A stretch of DNA of 64,000 nt from DALYDD01 sp031973395 (GCA_031973395.1 DALYDD010000002.1:15379-79378), one strand, 5' to 3'; counted from the stretch's first letter, positions 18,281 through 28,856 are shown. Translations and numbers: made by a program. The notes: generated by a model not told the origin, from the letters alone.

Positions 18281-20255
18281 TTATGGCTTGCTATTAAGAC
18301 GAGCGTTGAAATGACTTTGCCTTTTGGTACCGAGGCCTGATAACTTGAGAGATATTTCTTGACACTTGGTGATTATTTCGTCTGATTTTACCTTATCTTG
18401 GCCCTTTTCTGCAAGCTGTAATTCGGACATTAATTGGCCAAGGGTATTCTTGAGTGATCGTTCCTCGAGCTCCAAAAGCAGCTCCTCGAGGTTGTGTTCC
18501 AAGCGGGCCATGTCCCCTTTTTCAATCTTACCGAAGAGCATCTCCGCTTCAAACAATAATTCCTCACTTTCATGCTCTTTGAGGTTTACAAGGATTTGCT
18601 GGTCCTCTGGAGAGAGTACCTCTTTGATGCGAGCCCAGCTTTGATCTACTTTATCCTGGCTCAAACCCCCTTCTTTTACCCCACTTTCCATATAGGTCAA
18701 AAGAGCGATGGACCGGCGTAATGCTATATCAACCGACTTTGAGGACGAGCGGCGTGAGGAAATATTACCAGATTCTATCAATGGGTCCATATCGCCCTGG
18801 CCACCCTGATTGCCCTGGACCACCCCTTCCCCGGTATTGGCAGCAGAGGCATACCGATCCTTACCCTCATGTATACGCGCACTTTGGTTNNNNNNNNNNA
18901 TCTTGACCTGTAAGCGAAATAATATCTAAAAATAAATCTTCAATTTCTTTTTCCACTTCTTCTGCAATAGCTTTTTCTGGAATCTTGGATTTAAGGGAAA
19001 CGAGCGAAATGAGTTCAGCACGACGAATGGCACTCGGTGTCAAAGCGATATCTGTCACCAATTCTTTTTCAATAGCCTTTGAAAGATCATGTTGATTTTT
19101 ATGCTTGGCGAGAAGAATGGCGAGATAATACTCAATGACATGCGTCGAATGCTTGAGCGCATTAATAAATGCATTTTTATCTTTTTGGATAAGAGATGCA
19201 GGGTCCTCTCCGGCCGGCAACGAGGCAACTTTTACATCAAAACCAGCTTCGATAGCCAATCGTTCTCCGCGGCGAGTAGCACCATAACCGGCATTATCAG
19301 AATCGTACATGAAAATGATATTGCGAGTCATGCGTGATATTTTCGCTAAATGTTCTTTGGTCAAAGAAGTTCCAGACGTCGCGACAGCATTAGTTACCCC
19401 AGCTTGGTGCGTCATCAATAAATCCATTTGACCCTCTACAAGCACTGCATAGCCACGCTCGCGCATCGATTGCTTTGCGCGATCAAAGCCATAGAGAGCC
19501 TCGCTCTTATTAAAGAGCTTCATGTCAGGACTATTGAGATATTTCGCTTGTGCAGACAGGTCGGACGAGTCACCCTCTTTTCCATAAATTCTGCCAGAAA
19601 ATGCGATAACACGACCGGAAGAATCAAATAACGGGAACATGATGCGCGAACGGAATCGGTCATAGATTTTTTCGCGACCACCTTGTCTGCCCTCGCTCGC
19701 ACCAGAATCACCACGCTTGATAAGCCCGGTATCGATGAGTTCTTGCTCATCAATCGCTTTGCCATCGACTTTTTGGCCAAGCATATATTCCATAAGCATT
19801 CGCCATTCGTCTGGAGCAAAACCAATTCTCCACGCTGAAATACTTTCATCATTTAGACCGCGTGAATGTAAATATTCACGATGAATCTCACTCAGTTTTT
19901 TCTGAAAGAAATCCGTAGCGAGATCAAGAATTTTATATTGCCGTTCTAATTTATGGTGACTTTCTGTTTTGAATTGATCGAGCTCAACATTGGCACGTTC
20001 TGCGAGGATCTTCAAGGCGCCGAGAAAATCTATTTTTTCATATTCTTGAACGAAAGAGAAAATATCACCTTTTACCCCACAACCAAAACAATAGTAACTG
20101 CCACGCGCCGGAGAGACGAAAAAGGAAGGTGTCTTTTCATTATGAAAAGGGCACTTCGCTTTTAGGTTTGCACCCGCGTTCTCAAGCTTGATATATGAAC
20201 CGACCACATCGACGATGCTTAAGCGATCTTTGATAAGTTCAGCGGCACCTGCCAT
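18281..20255 (-). CDS. dnaG: DNA primase, interrupted by an assembly gap
   Basis: Synthesises RNA primers at the replication fork. The N-terminal part (from ATG 20255) has the CHC2 zinc finger (CPFHNEKTPSF ... YYCFGCG, about 38-65), and the Toprim core with VLVEGQMDLLMTHQAG and FMYDSDNAG. Ten Ns at 18890-18899 break the gene. Below the gap the frame continues as NQSARIHEGKDRYA and on through a glycine-rich linker to a helical C-terminal domain (about 120 residues, rich in L and E) where other primases bind the replicative helicase. The two sides are in different frames as written because the gap length is arbitrary, so I treat this as one gene rather than two. rpoD follows after 44 bp. Confidence 0.92.
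18890..18899. other. Assembly gap (10 N) inside dnaG
   Basis: Ten Ns of presumably arbitrary length; the dnaG frame shifts across them. Confidence 0.99.
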
Positions 20256-20303
20256 ATATTGATGGATGATTTAATGTTTCTCCAATAAATCCGTCCCTGA
20301 GTA

Positions 20304-20321
20304 TGCGAAATCGACTTCGCA
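20304..20321. other. Hairpin between rpoC and dnaG
   Basis: TGCGAA-ATCGAC-TTCGCA stem-loop in the 85-bp gap. There is no T-run after it on the minus strand, so it is more likely an RNA-processing or pausing structure than a terminator. Confidence 0.45.
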
Positions 20322-20340
20322 GTATCCGTGCAATTCCAAA

Positions 20341-23300
20341 CTACATTCCCATATCGTCTTCGAGCACAACCTGGTCTTGGAGATTCTGAATCATCAAATT
20401 CTTTGGACTACCTTTGAATCCTGTACCTGCTGGGATCAAGCGGCCAATGATGACGTTTTCCATGATTCCATAGAGTGGGTCAGTTTGAGCCTTTAGAGAG
20501 GCAGAGATGAGCATTCGATTTGTGTGCTGGAATGAAGCAGCTGAGAGAACTGATCGGCGCGCAAGAGAGGCCTCTGTGATACCCATAACGACAGACTCAC
20601 CCTTTCCTTCGATTCCTGTTTTGCCTCGAACTTTACGGTTTTCCATTTCAAGTTCAACTGATTCAACTTGATCTCCGACAGCAAATGTAGTTTCTCCTGC
20701 TTCCTTGATCTTAACTCGAGAGAACATCTGTCGAACGATAACTTCAATATGCTTTCGAGACAAGTTATCACCCTGGAGCTCGTAAATTTTCTTTGCTTCA
20801 CCGATGATATATTCCTGTGCAATTGTTTTGCCTCCATACTTATAGAGTTCGTCAATATCAGCATGACCATCTGTGAGGATGTCCCCCTTTGAAACATGCT
20901 GATTTGCTTTGACCATTGGAATTCGAGGATAGTGGAATGTGTATTCATTTTCAGTTCCACCTTTCTTTCCTTTGATAGCAACATCAGGGATGACTTTGAT
21001 GATTCGATCCTTACCAATTTCTTTTACTTCAGAGACAACGCCATCAAATTTCGCAACAACAGCTGGATGTTTTGGTGCACGCATTTCAAAGAGTTCTTCG
21101 ATTCGAGGAAGACCAGCGGTAATGTCTCCACCGACAACGGCCACACCTCCGGCATGGAAGGTTCGCATCGTAAGCTGAGTACCTGGTTCACCAATGGCCT
21201 GAGCAGCTACAGTTCCAACCGCTTCACCAAGATCAATCATTTTTCCTTTGGCAAGATCGAGACCATAACATTTTGTACAAATACCAAGATCTGTTTTACA
21301 TGTGAGAGGAGATCGTACAAAGAGTTCTGCAACACCTTCGTTTTCAAGGAGTTTTGCATCTTCTTTTGTCAAAAGATGACCTCGCTTGAACATCACCCCG
21401 CCCTTATGCTCCAAATCCTTTGAAAGAATTCGGCCGGCAGCAGATTTTACATAAGACTGAACAATTCCTGATCGAGTTTTATGGGTGATTGAAATACCTT
21501 CTTTTGTTCCACAATCATCCTCGGTGATCATAACGTCCTGTGCGACCACGAAGAGACGTCGAGTAAGATATCCGGCTCGCGCTGTGTTCAAGGCTGTATC
21601 CGTCATACCTTTTCGTACACCGTGAGTAGTAATGAAGTATTCGATCGGAGTCAAACCTTCTTTATAACAAGATGTAATCGGAAGTTCGATAGTCTCACCT
21701 TGCGCGTTCTGAATCATACCTTTCATACCCACCATCTGTGTAAGCTGAGCCATACTACCTCGGGCACCAGAGATTACCATATCGAATACCGGACTTGTGA
21801 CACTAAGCTGTTTGGCGACAAAGCCTTCTACTTCAGCCTTGGCGTCTTGCCAGATACCAATAACTTTTCGAGTCTTTTCATCTTCTGCAAGCAAGCCTTC
21901 ATTGTAGCTTTCCATTACTGCAGCGCTTTTCTTTTCAGCAGCTTCAACGATTCCATCTTTTTCTTCAGGAATAACAATGTCATCGATACTCCATGTGATA
22001 CCAGACTTTGTAACATATTTGAAACCAAAATCTTTGATTCTGTCGATCAAATCTGGAATGCCGTTGATACCATGTGTATTTATGATTTCATCTACGATCG
22101 CACTCATAAGAGGCTTATGTACTTCTTTGTTTACGAAAGCATAATCTTCTGGAAGCAAATTATTAAAGAGGATTCGTCCAACAGTCGTTGTAAATACAAG
22201 TCCTCCAAACTCTTTATACTTTGGTGTTTCTGGAGCAAGAACCTTGATCTCTGCACGGAATGAAATGGCATCGAAGTTCAGGGCCTGAATCGCTTCATCA
22301 GGAGACGAGAAGGCTTTTCCTTCACCCTTTTCTCCAGGAACAATCTTTGTCATCCAATATGTACCCAAAACGATGTCGAGCATCTTGTTAGTAACAGTTG
22401 GCTCACCTGAACCCGGCTTCAAGATATTTTTACTTGATTCCATGATTTCTCGTGCTTCCATCTGAGCTTCTTCTGACAAAGGAACGTGAACGGCCATTGT
22501 GTCACCGTCGAAGTCGGCGTTATACGGAGAACATACGAGTGGGTGTACCTGGATCGCATTACCTTCAGTCAATACTGGCTTGAAAGCCTGGATTGAAAGT
22601 CGGTGCAATGTTGGCGCACGGTTCAAGAGTACGTATTTATTCTCGATTACTTGTTCGAGAATTGCCCATACTTCTGGAATACCATCATCAATAAGACGTG
22701 ACGCACCTCGAATATTGAATGCCATTTCTCTTTTCAATAGTTCTGAAATAACAAATGGTCGGAAAAGTTCGAGTGCCATATGTTTTGGCAAACCACATTG
22801 ATTCAATTTAAGTTCGGGGCCTACTACGATTACAGATCGTCCAGAGTAATCTACACGCTTACCGAGCAAGTTCTGTCGGAACAAGCCTCGCTTACCTTTG
22901 AGGTTATCAGCGATAGATTTAAGAGGTCGTCGCTGAGCAGCACCAAGACCGGCGTATACAGTTGAACCATGTCGAATAGAGTTATCGATCAAAGCATCAA
23001 CAGCTTCCTGCAAGATTCGCTTTTCGTTTCGAAGAATAACGTCTGGAGCATTGATTTCTCTGAGCTTTCGAAGACGATTGTTTCGGTTGATTACACGTCG
23101 GTATAAATCGTTTACATCAGAAGTCGCATGTCGTCCGCCTTCGAGTGCAACCATAGGCCGTAGACCTGCTGGAATAACAGGAAGCGCAGTAATGAACATC
23201 CATTCAGGACGAACATTTGCATTCGCAATTGATTTAATAACACTAATTCGTCGGAGCAACTTATCTCGCTCTGCAGCACTTGACTTATCAACTGTTGCTT

Positions 23301-24021
23301 CGAGTTCTGTAAGAAGTTTTTTGACGTCTAATGTTTTGAAAATATTGAATACTGCCTCAGCACCAATGCCGGCTTCGAAAGCAGAACCATATTTAAGTGA
23401 GAATCGGTGGTATGTTACTTCATCGAGAACTTTTCCAACCTGGATGCTTTCAATATCTGTTTTCGCACCCATCAAAAGTTCAGTCAAAGCTTCTTTTGTT
23501 TTTTCATCCTGAAGTGTCTTAACTTTATTTTTGAATTCACCATCGAGCTCTCGGAGTAACCGAGTTGTTTCCTCTGTATTTACTTTTGTAACCAAATAAC
23601 CAGCGAAGTAGATAACTTTTTCTACTTCTCCTGCATTCATACCGAGAATCTGAGCAACACGTGAAGGAAGCGTTCGAAGATACCAGATATGCGTAACCGG
23701 TACGCATAGTTCGATATGCCCCATTCGCTCTCGTCGAACGATTGATCGAGTGAGCTCTACTCCACATTTTTCACAAACAATTCCCTTGTATCGGATACCT
23801 TTGTATTTACCGCAATAACATTCGAAGTCTTTTTCAGGTCCGAAGATTTTTTCATCAAAGAGACCATTCTTTTCACTTCGCTGCGTACGATAGTTCATCG
23901 TTTCTGGCTTTGTGACCTCGCCATGAGACCATTCGCGAATTCGCTCTGGTGATGCGAGTTTGAGCACAACTGAATCGAAGGCATCGACTGTTCTTTCTTT
24001 AATTTTTAGATTGGGTTTCAT
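20341..24021 (-). CDS. rpoC: RNA polymerase beta' subunit
   Basis: Largest catalytic subunit of RNA polymerase, 1226 residues. The N-terminal zinc ribbon CYCGKYKGIRYKGIVCEKCG is near 68-87. The catalytic loop YNADFDGDTMAVHVP carries the three Mg-binding aspartates. Later come the second zinc site (CKTDLGICTKCYG), the bridge/trigger region with GEPGTQLTMRTFH, and a C-terminal tail ending DDMGM. No large lineage-specific insert is evident. It lies 117 bp downstream of rpoB in the usual order; an intergenic hairpin sits between them. Confidence 0.98.
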   Translation of the reverse strand: MKPNLKIKERTVDAFDSVVLKLASPERIREWSHGEVTKPETMNYRTQRSEKNGLFDEKIFGPEKDFECYCGKYKGIRYKGIVCEKCGVELTRSIVRRERMGHIELCVPVTHIWYLRTLPSRVAQILGMNAGEVEKVIYFAGYLVTKVNTEETTRLLRELDGEFKNKVKTLQDEKTKEALTELLMGAKTDIESIQVGKVLDEVTYHRFSLKYGSAFEAGIGAEAVFNIFKTLDVKKLLTELEATVDKSSAAERDKLLRRISVIKSIANANVRPEWMFITALPVIPAGLRPMVALEGGRHATSDVNDLYRRVINRNNRLRKLREINAPDVILRNEKRILQEAVDALIDNSIRHGSTVYAGLGAAQRRPLKSIADNLKGKRGLFRQNLLGKRVDYSGRSVIVVGPELKLNQCGLPKHMALELFRPFVISELLKREMAFNIRGASRLIDDGIPEVWAILEQVIENKYVLLNRAPTLHRLSIQAFKPVLTEGNAIQVHPLVCSPYNADFDGDTMAVHVPLSEEAQMEAREIMESSKNILKPGSGEPTVTNKMLDIVLGTYWMTKIVPGEKGEGKAFSSPDEAIQALNFDAISFRAEIKVLAPETPKYKEFGGLVFTTTVGRILFNNLLPEDYAFVNKEVHKPLMSAIVDEIINTHGINGIPDLIDRIKDFGFKYVTKSGITWSIDDIVIPEEKDGIVEAAEKKSAAVMESYNEGLLAEDEKTRKVIGIWQDAKAEVEGFVAKQLSVTSPVFDMVISGARGSMAQLTQMVGMKGMIQNAQGETIELPITSCYKEGLTPIEYFITTHGVRKGMTDTALNTARAGYLTRRLFVVAQDVMITEDDCGTKEGISITHKTRSGIVQSYVKSAAGRILSKDLEHKGGVMFKRGHLLTKEDAKLLENEGVAELFVRSPLTCKTDLGICTKCYGLDLAKGKMIDLGEAVGTVAAQAIGEPGTQLTMRTFHAGGVAVVGGDITAGLPRIEELFEMRAPKHPAVVAKFDGVVSEVKEIGKDRIIKVIPDVAIKGKKGGTENEYTFHYPRIPMVKANQHVSKGDILTDGHADIDELYKYGGKTIAQEYIIGEAKKIYELQGDNLSRKHIEVIVRQMFSRVKIKEAGETTFAVGDQVESVELEMENRKVRGKTGIEGKGESVVMGITEASLARRSVLSAASFQHTNRMLISASLKAQTDPLYGIMENVIIGRLIPAGTGFKGSPKNLMIQNLQDQVVLEDDMGM

Positions 24022-24094
24022 AATTTTGTTGTTTTGTTTAAGAAGTTTTGCTTAAGGAGTTTGGTGATGGTTGGAGTTTTTTCTCTGTTCATCT

Positions 24095-24114
24095 TTTAAG
24101 CCCAAGGGCTTAAA
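24095..24114. other. Palindromic hairpin between rpoB and rpoC
   Basis: TTTAAGCCCAAGGGCTTAAA is a perfect 20-bp palindrome in the 117-bp rpoB-rpoC gap. It lacks a T-run on the minus strand, so it might be an RNase III-type processing or regulatory site rather than a terminator. Confidence 0.5.
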
Positions 24115-24138
24115 TCATGCTGCCACCACAGCTCTCTT

Positions 24139-27100
24139 TTACGACACATCTTCTTCGATTAGTTCTCCAACTCGACCTTCTTGATGGAGTTCAACATCTA
24201 TACCGAGTCCTCGTAAATTCGCAAGCAATACATTAAATGACGCTGGTGTATTTGGTTCGAGGAGCTTCTGGCCCTTTACAATTGAATCGAATGCCTGTGA
24301 TCGGCCGACAATATCGTCGGACTTAACTGTAAGCATTTCACGGAGCATATGAGCGGCACCATATCCGGCGAGCGCCCACACTTCCATTTCTCCGAATCGC
24401 TGACCTCCGGCCTGAGCTTTACCTCCAAGCGGCTGTTGCGTGATGAGAGAGTATGGACCAATTGAACGCATGTGAATTTTATCTTCAACCATATGGTGAA
24501 GTTTCAACATGTACATATACCCAACGGCAATATCCTGTGCGTATTGTTCACCAGTTCGTCCGTCGAACAATTTCATTTTTCCATTTTCTGGAAGACCCTG
24601 TGCGACAAGTTCTTTTCTAATTTCATCTACACTAGCACCCATAAACGGCGGTACCACTGCTTGGAAATTACCCTTTGCCGCAGCAAGACCGAGGTGGAGT
24701 TCCATAATCTGTCCGAGGTTCATACGAGACGGTACACCAAGTGGTGTAAGAATCATATCAACTGGAGTTCCATCAGCCATAAATGGCATATCTTCAACTG
24801 GAAGAACTCGTGAGATAACACCCTTGTTTCCGTGTCGTCCCGCAAGCTTATCTCCCACCGTAACATTTCGAAGCAATGCAACCTCGATGTGGATTCGCTT
24901 GATGATTCCAGATTCGAGTTTATCTCCCCTTTCTCGTGAAAATACTTTGACACCAATAACTCGTCCACGCTTTCCGTTTTCAAGTCGCTTTGATGAATCT
25001 TTTACGTCTCGAGATTTCTCTCCGAAGATTGACCTTAGCAATCGTTCTTCTGGAGTAAGCTGTGTTTCTGATTTTGGAGTAATTTTACCTACCAAGATAT
25101 CACCAGGTCGAACTTCTGCGCCGACTCGTACAATACCGTCAACGTCGAGATTTTTGAGTCGTCCTTCACCTACGTTTGGAATATCATGAGTCGTGACTTC
25201 GGGACCAAGCTTTGTATCTCGAACATTAATTTCGAATTCTTCGAGGTGAATGGTTGTAAACTTTGATTCTCGAACCAATCTCTCTGAAATAATGATGGCA
25301 TCTTCATAGTTTGCACCTGACCAAGTCATGAATGCAATCAAAACGTTTTGACCGAGGGCGATCTGGCCATTTTCCGTTGTTGAACAATCCGCCAAGATAT
25401 CACCTCTTTTTACTTTCTGTCCCAATGAGACCGAAGGTCGCTGATGGAGAACAGTAAACTGGTTACTCTTCTTGAATGTAGCGAGCTTAAATTCATGGTC
25501 TTTCTTTCCACCTTTCAAAATAATTTTATTTGCATCAACATAAGTCACTGTTCCTTCTTCTGGAGCAATAACTACGCGACCAACATCAAGTGCAGCTTTT
25601 TCTTCAATACCCGTTGCTACAAATGGAGCTTCCGGCAACACACAAGGAGTTGCCTGCTTTTGCATGTTTGAACCCATGAGCGCTCGGTTACCGTCATCGT
25701 GATCTACAAAAGGAATCATCGAAGTTGAAACTGAGAACGCTTGTTCTGTGGCGACGTCCATGAGGTCAACATCGTCAGCTTTTACCAATGCCGGCTTTCC
25801 TTTGAGTCGAACCTCGATAGTGGTATCAGTGATTTTTCCATTTGCATCAACAGAGGTCGCTGCATGCGCAATCTTGAAACCTTCTTCTTCCAATGCATTC
25901 AAATACACAATTTCACTTGTGATTTTTCCATTCTTAACTTTTGCATACGGAGTTTCGATCATTCCAAAATGATTGACTCGTGCATATGTTGCAAGCTGGA
26001 GTACGAGACCGATGTTTTGACCTTCTGGTGTATGGATCGGACAAATTCGTCCGTAATGAGAAGGGTGTACGTCTCGAACTTCGATACCCGCTCGCTCTCG
26101 TGTAAGACCACCGGGACCAAGGGCTGAAATACGTCGCAAGTGTTCAAGTTCAGAGAGAACGTTTTCCTGACTCATGAACTGTGACAATTGGTTTGTGGTA
26201 AAGAATTCTTTGATTCGAGCCTGGAGAGGTCGAGGAGAAATGAAGTTAACCGGCAAAGTCGCATCAGTATCGATAGTAGACATTCGGTTCTGAATGTTTC
26301 GCTTGATCTGAGTCATACCGATTCGAATTTTCTGCTGGAGCATTTCACCTACGAATCGCACACGTCGAGAACCAAGGTGATCGATATCATCGATCTGTGC
26401 ATGCGGATTATGGTTAAGCTCAATCATATGAGAAATAGAAGTGACTAAGTCATCAAGTGTGAGTGACATTTGCTTCAAATCTTTCTCACCCATTGGCTTG
26501 TCGAATCGCAAATTGAATCGATGTCGTCCGACTGGAGACAATTCATATCGCTCAACGCTAAAAAGCGAAGAAATGTGTTCCTTCGCGTTCTCAGGAGTGG
26601 CCAAATCACCATCTCGGAGTTTTCGATAGACTTCTACGAATGCCTCATCGGCAGTTTTCGCATGGTCTTTAGCAAAAGAAGCCTCTAGATGAGGTTTTGC
26701 ATATCGGCTCTCTTTGAATAGATCATATATTTCTGTATCAGTCTCCGCACCAAACATACGAAGAAGTGATGTCACTGGGAATTTTCGCTTTCGATCGATT
26801 TTTACAAACATCGCTCCGTCAGCCTCTGTTTCAATTTCGATCCACGCACCTCGGGCAGGAATTATTTTTGCGCCGTAGTAATTCTTGCCTTTAATTTCTG
26901 AAGCTGTAAAGAAAACACCATATGATCGTGCAAGCTGTGGCACAATCAATCGCTCGATACCGTTGATGATGAATGTTCCGTGTTCAGTCATCATTGGGAA
27001 ATCGGCCATAAACACTTCCTGCTCTTTTTCTGTACCGAGAATCTTGTTCTTTACTTTGACCATCACCTTGAGGGGTGCTTCGAAGTTGATTTTATTCTCT

Positions 27101-27321
27101 TTCGCATAAAATTCGTCGTTCTTTGGCTTTTGCAATTCGAAACCTGTGAAATCAAGTTCGAATTTTTTGCCCGTGAAGTCTTGGATTGAAGAAAATTCAC
27201 CGAATACTTCACCTAGACCCTTGTCGAGTAACCATTTATAAGACTGCAACTGACCTTCTACCAAGTTTGGAAGAACCGAAAGTGGCTCTTTAAACTTTGA
27301 GAAATATTTCTTTTGGCGCAT
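24139..27321 (-). CDS. rpoB: RNA polymerase beta subunit
   Basis: Second catalytic subunit of RNA polymerase, 1060 residues, shorter than the 1180-1340 usual in other bacteria, so some peripheral lobes are reduced. Landmarks are MTEHGTFIINGIERLIVPQL near the N-terminus, the rifampicin-pocket region (residues around LSQFMSQENVLSELEHLRRI and GLTRERAGIEVRDVHPSHYG), GDKLAGRHGNKGVIS in the catalytic region, and the C-terminal RFGEMEVWALAGYGAAH with the clamp segment. No ribosomal protein genes (rplJL) precede it here; instead a 443-bp stretch of unclear content and orphan gene I3 lie upstream. Confidence 0.98.
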   Translation of the reverse strand: MRQKKYFSKFKEPLSVLPNLVEGQLQSYKWLLDKGLGEVFGEFSSIQDFTGKKFELDFTGFELQKPKNDEFYAKENKINFEAPLKVMVKVKNKILGTEKEQEVFMADFPMMTEHGTFIINGIERLIVPQLARSYGVFFTASEIKGKNYYGAKIIPARGAWIEIETEADGAMFVKIDRKRKFPVTSLLRMFGAETDTEIYDLFKESRYAKPHLEASFAKDHAKTADEAFVEVYRKLRDGDLATPENAKEHISSLFSVERYELSPVGRHRFNLRFDKPMGEKDLKQMSLTLDDLVTSISHMIELNHNPHAQIDDIDHLGSRRVRFVGEMLQQKIRIGMTQIKRNIQNRMSTIDTDATLPVNFISPRPLQARIKEFFTTNQLSQFMSQENVLSELEHLRRISALGPGGLTRERAGIEVRDVHPSHYGRICPIHTPEGQNIGLVLQLATYARVNHFGMIETPYAKVKNGKITSEIVYLNALEEEGFKIAHAATSVDANGKITDTTIEVRLKGKPALVKADDVDLMDVATEQAFSVSTSMIPFVDHDDGNRALMGSNMQKQATPCVLPEAPFVATGIEEKAALDVGRVVIAPEEGTVTYVDANKIILKGGKKDHEFKLATFKKSNQFTVLHQRPSVSLGQKVKRGDILADCSTTENGQIALGQNVLIAFMTWSGANYEDAIIISERLVRESKFTTIHLEEFEINVRDTKLGPEVTTHDIPNVGEGRLKNLDVDGIVRVGAEVRPGDILVGKITPKSETQLTPEERLLRSIFGEKSRDVKDSSKRLENGKRGRVIGVKVFSRERGDKLESGIIKRIHIEVALLRNVTVGDKLAGRHGNKGVISRVLPVEDMPFMADGTPVDMILTPLGVPSRMNLGQIMELHLGLAAAKGNFQAVVPPFMGASVDEIRKELVAQGLPENGKMKLFDGRTGEQYAQDIAVGYMYMLKLHHMVEDKIHMRSIGPYSLITQQPLGGKAQAGGQRFGEMEVWALAGYGAAHMLREMLTVKSDDIVGRSQAFDSIVKGQKLLEPNTPASFNVLLANLRGLGIDVELHQEGRVGELIEEDVS

Positions 27322-27764
27322 TTGGAAAATATTTTTAATGTATCCAAATCTATCTCCGGCCTACTGCATATTTGGTTGCCATATTGGCTGCAGTTTTTAT
27401 CAAAATCCTCGGGACAAAAAACAAGACACTCTTTGAGGCGTCTTATTGATTTTGTGGTAGGAGTTTAAAAATGGCCGAAAATAAGTTTGAATTAAAACTT
27501 AATAAATTGGAAAACGGGTTTTCGAGCGAAGAGCCGGCCGGATAACTCAATCGTCTTACGCAGGACCTTATTGTTGCACGTCTGCCCAGGGGTCGTCAAG
27601 GGGTACTTTAAGGCTCGAGACCTGTCAATCTTTTTATTAACAGATGGGGATATGTATCCTGGACAAGGACAAAAAGCTTGCTTCGGACTAAATGACATAA
27701 CAGAGTAAAACTTGCAGTGGCCAAGGTTTTGTAATTTAATGAGGCCTGAACAAAAGTTCGCCTT
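27322..27764. other. 443-bp upstream region of rpoB with no assigned gene
   Basis: On the minus strand this should carry the rpoB promoter and leader. At 27425-27447 the minus strand has a terminator-like element (stem AAGACGC/GTGTCTT then GTTTTTT). A 24-codon reading frame with a good ribosome site (AGGAG) starts at 27471 on the plus strand. A following plus-strand frame without a normal start codon and a 68-residue minus-strand frame (27492-27698, ATG) overlap each other. I cannot decide between small proteins, an attenuated rpoB leader and a structured RNA. Confidence 0.4.
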
Positions 27765-27944
27765 ATGCCACCAAAACCACCCGACAGAGCCCGCTTCTCC
27801 GTTGTGCGAATTTGGATTGAAAAAGGTCGGTTACGACCAAGTCCTAAAACACTTCGTGAACTTAAGAGGATGCACGAGACTCGCTCTCACACCGAAAATC
27901 TCCGAGACGATGAAAGGCGTCTGTCTCGCAGAGGCAAGCTATGA
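27765..27944 (+). CDS. Small basic orphan protein I3, GC-rich islet gene
   Basis: A 59-residue, strongly basic protein that starts MPPKPPDRARFSVVRIW and continues with the arginine-rich helical-looking stretch TLRELKRMHETRSH and ending RRLSRRGKL. A hairpin terminator follows within 20 bp. It resembles islet gene I10 in size, proline-rich start and the LREL...RR layout, though the similarity is too loose to call homology by eye. Composition suggests nucleic acid or ribosome binding, as inference only. Higher G+C than its neighbours rpoB and trmD. Confidence 0.55.
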   Translation: MPPKPPDRARFSVVRIWIEKGRLRPSPKTLRELKRMHETRSHTENLRDDERRLSRRGKL

Positions 27945-27965
27945 GTCCGCCAAAAGCAAGAGCTG

Positions 27966-28002
27966 TCAGCCGCAATTCCCCGCGGTTGGCAGTTTTCTTT
28001 TA
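27966..28002 (+). terminator. Terminator of islet gene I3
   Basis: Stem CTGTCAGCCGC/GCGGTTGGCAG (with G-U pairs) followed by TTTTCTTTT, right after I3 and before the convergent end of trmD. Confidence 0.75.
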
Positions 28003-28007
28003 CTTTA

Positions 28008-28784
28008 CTACGACGCCTGATTTTGACCTCGCCACTCTTCAATCTTTTTATGATCCCCGCCCACAAGCACTGCGGGTACTTTATATTTTTTCCCTTTGTA
28101 TTCTAAAACTTCCGGACGAGTATATACCGCATGAGATGCAGCGCGCGCTTCTTCCCTGCTATCAAAATTTCCGAGGACGCCAGGGATTTGTCGCGCCAGT
28201 GCATCGAGGATAATCATCGCGGGCAACTCTCCACCAGTTGTCACGAATGGTCCGACTGAAATTTTTTCTGTTTTAAAAATAGTATTCACTCGCTCGTCCA
28301 CACCTTCATATCGCCCGCAAATGATTGCAATGTGGATTTGTTTTGTTTTTGTAGTTTTTGCCGCTTTCGCAGATTTTCCCAACCATTTCTGTGCCAATTC
28401 ATTTGTAAATTGCGCACCACCAGGAGAGAGGAAAATCGTGCGACTCAGTCCGTTCTTCCCCGCTTTTTGTTTTGCTTTTTCCAGAGCTTTCAAAACCGGC
28501 TCTGCTTGCATGACCATACCAGGGCCGCCGCCATATGGCTTATCATCAACACGCAAATAAGGGAGATCTTTACCCTTTTGAGCACCGGTCGCTTTTACAA
28601 AACTACGAGGGTTATAGAAATGGACCACAAGCCGTTTCTCTGCTTGAGCGCGAGCAATGATTGATTCCGCGAGGTACGAACTGAAGCTGTCTGGAAAAAG
28701 AGAAATGATATGTGCGTGCACCGCAATAGAGACCGGCACCGATGCAGTTTTCGAAACCTTTTTCACGGACTTATGGTTTTTCAT
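28008..28784 (-). CDS. trmD: tRNA (guanine-37-N1)-methyltransferase
   Basis: Methylates G37 next to the anticodon, preventing frameshifts. The 258-residue SPOUT-class enzyme has the AdoMet knot: DDKPYGGGPGMVMQ, TIFLSPGGAQFTNELA, the deep trefoil IICGRYEGVDERV and ISVGPFVTTGGELPAM. The start at 28784 (MKNHKSVKK) is preferred because a TATAGT box lies 9 nt before it; the frame is open to 28838. A lysine/alanine-rich insert (GKSAKAAKTTKTKQ) sits before the knot. It is downstream of rpsP and khpA, the classical rpsP-khpA-rimM-trmD order but without rimM. Confidence 0.95.
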   Translation of the reverse strand: MKNHKSVKKVSKTASVPVSIAVHAHIISLFPDSFSSYLAESIIARAQAEKRLVVHFYNPRSFVKATGAQKGKDLPYLRVDDKPYGGGPGMVMQAEPVLKALEKAKQKAGKNGLSRTIFLSPGGAQFTNELAQKWLGKSAKAAKTTKTKQIHIAIICGRYEGVDERVNTIFKTEKISVGPFVTTGGELPAMIILDALARQIPGVLGNFDSREEARAASHAVYTRPEVLEYKGKKYKVPAVLVGGDHKKIEEWRGQNQAS

Positions 28785-28793
28785 AATAAATCT

Positions 28794-28799
28794 ACTATA
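28794..28799 (-). promoter_or_regulatory. -10 box of trmD, near-leaderless
   Basis: Minus-strand TATAGT ends 9 nt before the ATG at 28784, giving trmD its own short-leader promoter inside the rpsP-khpA-trmD cluster. Confidence 0.5.
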
Positions 28800-28826
28800 C
28801 ATAAAAATAGTCGCCGATACCATAGC

Positions 28827-28856
28827 AAAACAACCCATCTCGCGACGGATTGTTTT
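28827..28856. terminator. Hairpin between khpA and trmD
   Basis: Stem AAAACAACCC/GGATTGTTTT (one G-U type mismatch) with T-rich tails on both strands; likely terminates or attenuates khpA transcripts ahead of the trmD promoter. Confidence 0.55.

Noticed and set aside
18281..18823. Separate small gene after dnaG
   Set aside because: Its frame stays open up to the N gap and reads as the helical C-terminal domain of primase, so it is the end of dnaG.
24509..25189. 226-codon plus-strand frame
   Set aside because: Antisense to rpoB, composition of a shadow frame, no start context.
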